Assembly (NCBI RefSeq): GCF_025791835.1 | Contig: NZ_JAOXLP010000021.1 | Location: 1 to 64,000 of the forward strand | Source of the DNA: Roseomonas xinghualingensis | GTDB lineage: Bacteria > Pseudomonadota > Alphaproteobacteria > Acetobacterales > Acetobacteraceae | Reading direction: 5' to 3' | DNA length: 64,000 nt | Part shown: positions 61,064 to 64,000 of the stretch, piece by piece | Layout of the letters: every line of letters begins with the position of its first letter | Numbering within the stretch: position 1 is the first letter of the stretch | The notes under the pieces: model-generated | Told to the model about the DNA's origin: nothing | Databases searched by the model: none | The model's input: the letters and a program-made list of their open reading frames with translations, nothing else | Program-made: the position numbers and the translations under genes

Positions 61064-62035
61064 TCAATCGAGCGCGAGCTTGCCTTCGCGCACCACCTGG
61101 CCCCATTTCGTGAGTTCCGCCTCAAGCTTGGCGCGGAATTCGGCCGGCGTGGATCCGACCGGCTCGCTGCCTTCTGTAGCAAGGCGAGACACGATCTCGG
61201 GACCAGAAACGGCCTTTCGCATCTCTTCGTTCCAACGGGTGAGGATCGGCTCCGGCAGCCGGGCCGGCGCAACCAAGCCCGTCCAGTTCATTGCCTCGAA
61301 GCCGGGGAAGCCCTGCTCGGCAACCGTTGGCACCTCCGGAAAGGCGCGGGTGCGCGCCGCCGAAGTCACGGCAATGGCGCGGACTTCGCCCGCCTGCAGC
61401 ACTCCCTTCACCGAGAGTGGATTGGCCGAATAAACATCGAGCCGCCCTGCGAGAAGGTCGGTCACCACCGTGCCAGCGCCCCGGTAAGGAACCTGGGTAA
61501 TCTGGACACCTGCCAAGCGGTTCAGCACTTCGCCGGAGAGGTGGCCAACGGTGCCGTTGCCCGGATGTCCGGCGGAAAGGTGGCCAGGCTGCGCCCGTGC
61601 CGCGGCAAGAAGATCGCTGAGGCTTTGCACTGGCGAGTGCTTCCCGACCACGATGATGTTTGGCTGCTGGGCCACCAGCCCGATCGGCGTGAAGTCTCGA
61701 AGCACGTCATAGGGCATATTGCGGTAGAGCGCGGGGTTGATAGCGAGGTTCGCAGTCTGGCCCATGCCGATGGTGTGGCCGTCCGGTGCTGCCTTCGCCA
61801 CTGCGTCAAGGCCGATGTTACCGCCCGCCCCCGGGCGATTGTCCACAACCACCGTCCAGCCGGTCGCTGCGGCGACACGGGTGCCGATCTCGCGCGAGAT
61901 CATGTCTGTACCGCCACCGGGCGGAAAAGGGACAATGAGGCGAATTGGCCGCTCGGGATAGCCGGTCTGGGCGCGTGCGAGATGCGGCGTGGCGAGCGCC
62001 ATGCCAACGCCGGCAAGGAGAATGCGACGGTCCAT
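61064..62035 (-). CDS. Tripartite tricarboxylate transporter substrate-binding protein (Bug/TctC)
   Basis: A 323-residue periplasmic receptor. The signal peptide is MDRRILLAGVGMALATPHLA up to RAQ; then YPERPIRLIVPFPPGGGTDM and VVVDNRPGAGGNIGLDAVAK show a textbook Bug protein. The AT-rich stretch 62041-62085 upstream, with TAATAT on the minus strand, is the likely promoter. It faces a decayed dehydrogenase and the duplicated-domain protein on the other strand, so a carboxylate catabolism cluster probably stood here. Confidence 0.94.
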   Translation of the reverse strand: MDRRILLAGVGMALATPHLARAQTGYPERPIRLIVPFPPGGGTDMISREIGTRVAAATGWTVVVDNRPGAGGNIGLDAVAKAAPDGHTIGMGQTANLAINPALYRNMPYDVLRDFTPIGLVAQQPNIIVVGKHSPVQSLSDLLAAARAQPGHLSAGHPGNGTVGHLSGEVLNRLAGVQITQVPYRGAGTVVTDLLAGRLDVYSANPLSVKGVLQAGEVRAIAVTSAARTRAFPEVPTVAEQGFPGFEAMNWTGLVAPARLPEPILTRWNEEMRKAVSGPEIVSRLATEGSEPVGSTPAEFRAKLEAELTKWGQVVREGKLALD

Positions 62036-62256
62036 CCTGGTGCTTCCTCATGAATTATTTTCTGATTGGATATTAGGCTCAGGCCTCATTGACCCAGAAG
62101 AAGACAGTGGCGGCAAGGCAGAAGACGGACATGAAGATGTGTGCACAGCGATCGCGGCGCATGGCGTGCACATATGCGCATGGTGAAAGCCGGCGAGGCG
62201 ATCCCCGTTCTGGTCAAACAAGCTGAGGCCGTTCATCTCGAGGAAGGTGGCGCGGC

Positions 62257-62463
62257 ATCACGGGCGCGGAAGTCGGCTCGCTGACCATCATCGCCTCGGG
62301 CCCGATGCCGCCTAGCTGGCCGCAGTCCAGCCAACCACACCTATTGCCGCCAGCTCTACCGCGCCGGGCAGGGCTCCACGGCGAAGCTGATAAAACAGCT
62401 CCTCATCGCGATCCATATCGCGCTGATCGCGGAGGCTCCGGGCTTGGCTCAAGGAGCAAAACG
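62257..62463 (+). pseudogene. 3-hydroxyisobutyrate dehydrogenase family relic
   Basis: Two pieces in different frames: ITGAEVGSLTIIASG (62257-62301), the strand region that begins 'GxxxAExGxLtixvgG' in this family, and GQGSTAKLIKQLLIAIHIAL IAEAPGLAQGAK (62366-62461), the start of the all-helical C-terminal domain with the catalytic lysine position. The sequence between them is shortened and shifted by one base. The N-terminal NAD domain and the rest of the helices are absent. Confidence 0.75.
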
Positions 62464-62529
62464 GGGGTGCTTTGCATGTACCAATCCCTCGGCACGTCCG
62501 ACGTCGCCGAGCTTGCAAAGAGGCCCGGC

Positions 62530-63351
62530 ATGAACACCGAGATCACGACCATCCCCATCATCACGGCGGACACGATTACGAAGTTGCCGCCGGAGGCGAA
62601 CGGCGCCGTCATCCTCTCCGGCTCGCATGGTGGACGCTATCCAGGCTACCTGACGGCCAAGGCCAATGCCCGCGCCGTGATCCTGAACGATGCCGGGTTG
62701 GGCAAGGAGGATGCGGGGATCGGCTCCCTGCCCTATCTGGAGGCGCTGGGCATCGCCGCCGCCACCGTCTCCCATCTTTCCTGTCGGATCGGCGACACGG
62801 CCGACATGCGGGCGCGTGGCGTCATCAGCCACGCGAACGCACCCGCCCGCGCCGTGAGCGTCGCGCCGGGGATGAATTGCGACGCTGCGGCGGGACTGCT
62901 ACGGAAAGCGCGGCATGTCCGCACGACCGCGCCGGTCCTCGGCGAGGCGCGCGGCGAGGTGCCGGTTCCGGGTGGGGCGCGGCGCATCCTGCTGCTGGAC
63001 TCCGCATCTCTCGTCCTGCCGGAGGATGCGGGGCAGATCATCGTCACCGGATCTCATGGAGGACTGGTGGGCGGCGTCCCCTCCATGGCCTTGCGGGTAG
63101 AGGGCTTCGCGGGCGTCTTCCACGACGCGGGGATCGGCATTGAGGATGCCAGGACCACGCGCCTTCCCGCACTCGACGGGCGTGGTATCGCCTCCTTCAC
63201 CGTCTCCGCCACCTCCGCTCGTATCGGCGACGCCGCCTCCGTCTTCCATGACGGAGTCATCTCCGTGGTGAACGAGACAGCCCGCCGGCTTGGTGCGGCG
63301 CCGGGCATGCACGCTTCCGAGGTGCTGCTCAACTGGGCGCGCCGGTCCTGA
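62530..63351 (+). CDS. Unknown protein made of two tandem copies of one domain
   Basis: A 273-residue protein of no family I know. Residues 12-126 and 157-268 are homologous repeats: (S/T)GSHGG at 30-35 and 173-178, DAG(L/I)G at 54-58 and 199-203, RIGD at 86-89 and 231-234, and APGM at 112-115 and 257-260, so the offset is 143-145 residues throughout. A polar linker (about 127-156) joins the copies. The GSHGG and DAGxG loops look like ligand or catalytic sites. No signal peptide. ATG 62530 follows AAAGAGG; an in-frame ATG at 62476 would add 18 residues. It lies next to decayed 3-hydroxyacid dehydrogenase and aldolase genes and is divergent from a Bug receptor. Confidence 0.8.
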   Translation: MNTEITTIPIITADTITKLPPEANGAVILSGSHGGRYPGYLTAKANARAVILNDAGLGKEDAGIGSLPYLEALGIAAATVSHLSCRIGDTADMRARGVISHANAPARAVSVAPGMNCDAAAGLLRKARHVRTTAPVLGEARGEVPVPGGARRILLLDSASLVLPEDAGQIIVTGSHGGLVGGVPSMALRVEGFAGVFHDAGIGIEDARTTRLPALDGRGIASFTVSATSARIGDAASVFHDGVISVVNETARRLGAAPGMHASEVLLNWARRS

Positions 63352-63362
63352 TGGGAACTCCA

Positions 63363-63707
63363 TGACCGCTGCAGCCCGGTTCAAGGCGAAGCCTGCCACG
63401 AAGGAGAGCCCCCTCCTGCTCAACCCGAACTATCCGTCACCGGGGCTTGTGGAGTTCTCGCGGCGGCCTTTTTCATCGGCGTTGACCTCGCCAAGAGCAT
63501 GGGCTTTGCCGGCGGCTACACAGGCCGGAGATGGTCCGGACGATCAAGGAGACTACTGTCCGGAACCACCGTGCCGGCAAGCCCGCAGGCATGATGCTGA
63601 AGCCACATGACATCGAGGCATGGAAGGTGCCCCCCATGCTCTACGCCCATGTCTATGACTTCCTCGTCATGGGCGCGAAGGAGTGGCAGGCGCGGACGGG
63701 GCTGTAG
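63363..63707 (+). pseudogene. HpcH/HpaI aldolase-like relic with internal deletion
   Basis: It starts with ATG 63363, MTAAARFKAKPATKESPLLL NPNYPSPGLVEF, which resembles the head of HpcH/HpaI aldolases. A gap of roughly 130 residues follows. The reading resumes with FFIGVDLAKSMGFAGGYTG (the GxxDLaxxMG loop), loses one base near 63526, and continues from 63531 as MVRTIKETTVRNHRAGKPAG MML... to a TAG at 63705. Only about 110 of the usual 250 residues survive. Family assignment is from motif resemblance only. Confidence 0.6.
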
Positions 63708-64000
63708 AACCTCCGGTCGTGTCCAGCCGCCCTGCGATGGCCGTTGCCTCCTCCTCCAGCCAGGCGACCAGCTGGGCGCGGCGTTCCGGCTGCATCCGGC
63801 CCTCGATGGCCGCTATGCTCAAGGCGCCGGCCACCTGGCTCCCGCCCGTGCGGACAGGTACGCCCACCGCCATCATGCCCTGCAGCACCATGCCGGGATT
63901 GGTGGCATAGCCCTCCGCGCGAGTGCGCTCCACCAACTCCCGCAGCTTTGCGGGGCGAAAGGCGGTGTAGGACCGCAGGCGGTCAGCATTCCCGGTGATC
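63667..64000 (-). CDS. IclR family transcriptional regulator, C-terminal part (runs off right edge)
   Basis: The minus strand from the window edge reads TGNADRLRSYTAFRPAKLRE LVERTRAEGYATNPGMVLQG MMAVGVPVRTGGSQVAGALS, the end of the IclR effector domain, and stops at 63667 after a Ser/Thr/Pro tail. The DNA-binding half is outside the window. It overlaps the aldolase relic by 41 bases and may have regulated the decayed cluster to its left. Confidence 0.85.
   Translation of the reverse strand, partial: ITGNADRLRSYTAFRPAKLRELVERTRAEGYATNPGMVLQGMMAVGVPVRTGGSQVAGALSIAAIEGRMQPERRAQLVAWLEEEATAIAGRLDTTGGSTAPSAPATPSRP

Noticed and set aside
1..64000. tRNA, rRNA or CRISPR arrays
   Set aside because: No cloverleaf-like TTCGA contexts with matching stems, rRNA segments or regularly spaced direct repeats were seen on reading; a tRNAscan or repeat search was not possible here.

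Overview
The window is a stretch of high-GC chromosome with dense genes, many four-base ATGA overlaps, three Bug-type (TctC) binding receptors, two branched-chain amino acid (Liv) ABC operons and many acyl-CoA enzymes. This gene content and codon use suggest an alphaproteobacterium of the Acetobacteraceae, Roseomonas-like. That placement is an inference from gene content; no rRNA or tRNA gene was seen.

Layout. 1-3.5 kb: an MFS exporter and an M20 amidohydrolase of visibly lower GC, lying between an IS3 transposase tail and an IS5 transposase relic. 3.6-11.4 kb: an F420/NADP-type reductase, an SDR with a divergent TetR regulator, a dipeptide-type ABC permease pair plus binding protein without ATPases, and an AraC/SDR divergent pair. 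11.7-22.5 kb: a complete Kdp potassium system: a 27-residue micro-ORF, kdpF, kdpA, kdpB, kdpC and a TorF-type porin on the minus strand, with kdpD-kdpE divergent on the plus strand, followed by a Rossmann-like protein and a DapA-family lyase. The kdp intergenic region is arranged symmetrically around 17194.5. The same box geometry recurs in front of the Rossmann/DapA pair.

22.6-31.3 kb: LysE exporter, PaiB-like protein, MocR regulator, 3-hydroxyacyl-CoA dehydrogenase, acetoacetate decarboxylase-like protein, TetR, a Bug receptor and an ABC-F ATPase. 31.6-35.1 kb: a 455-residue orphan and RpoD. 35.5-41.1 kb: a first Liv operon followed by an IS5-family element with clean ends. 41.2-48.4 kb: a DUF2270-like membrane protein, acyl-CoA dehydrogenase, IclR and LysR regulators, a Baeyer-Villiger-type monooxygenase with an esterase, and gene relics. 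48.4-53.9 kb: a second Liv operon with an SDR embedded in it. 54.0-64 kb: an amber-interrupted TetR gene, Bug receptors, a DUF35/thiolase-like/MaoC/MaoC operon, an NDP-forming acyl-CoA synthetase, a protein made of two tandem copies of one domain, decayed dehydrogenase and aldolase genes, and an IclR gene running off the right edge.

Together the genes describe a free-living heterotroph that takes up carboxylates, peptides and branched-chain-type substrates and degrades them through CoA thioesters, each block with its own local regulator. The most unusual signals are the symmetric KdpE-type control region with a third copy at an unrelated operon, the 273-residue internally duplicated protein, and the acyl-CoA operon whose thiolase-like enzyme lacks the usual cysteine.
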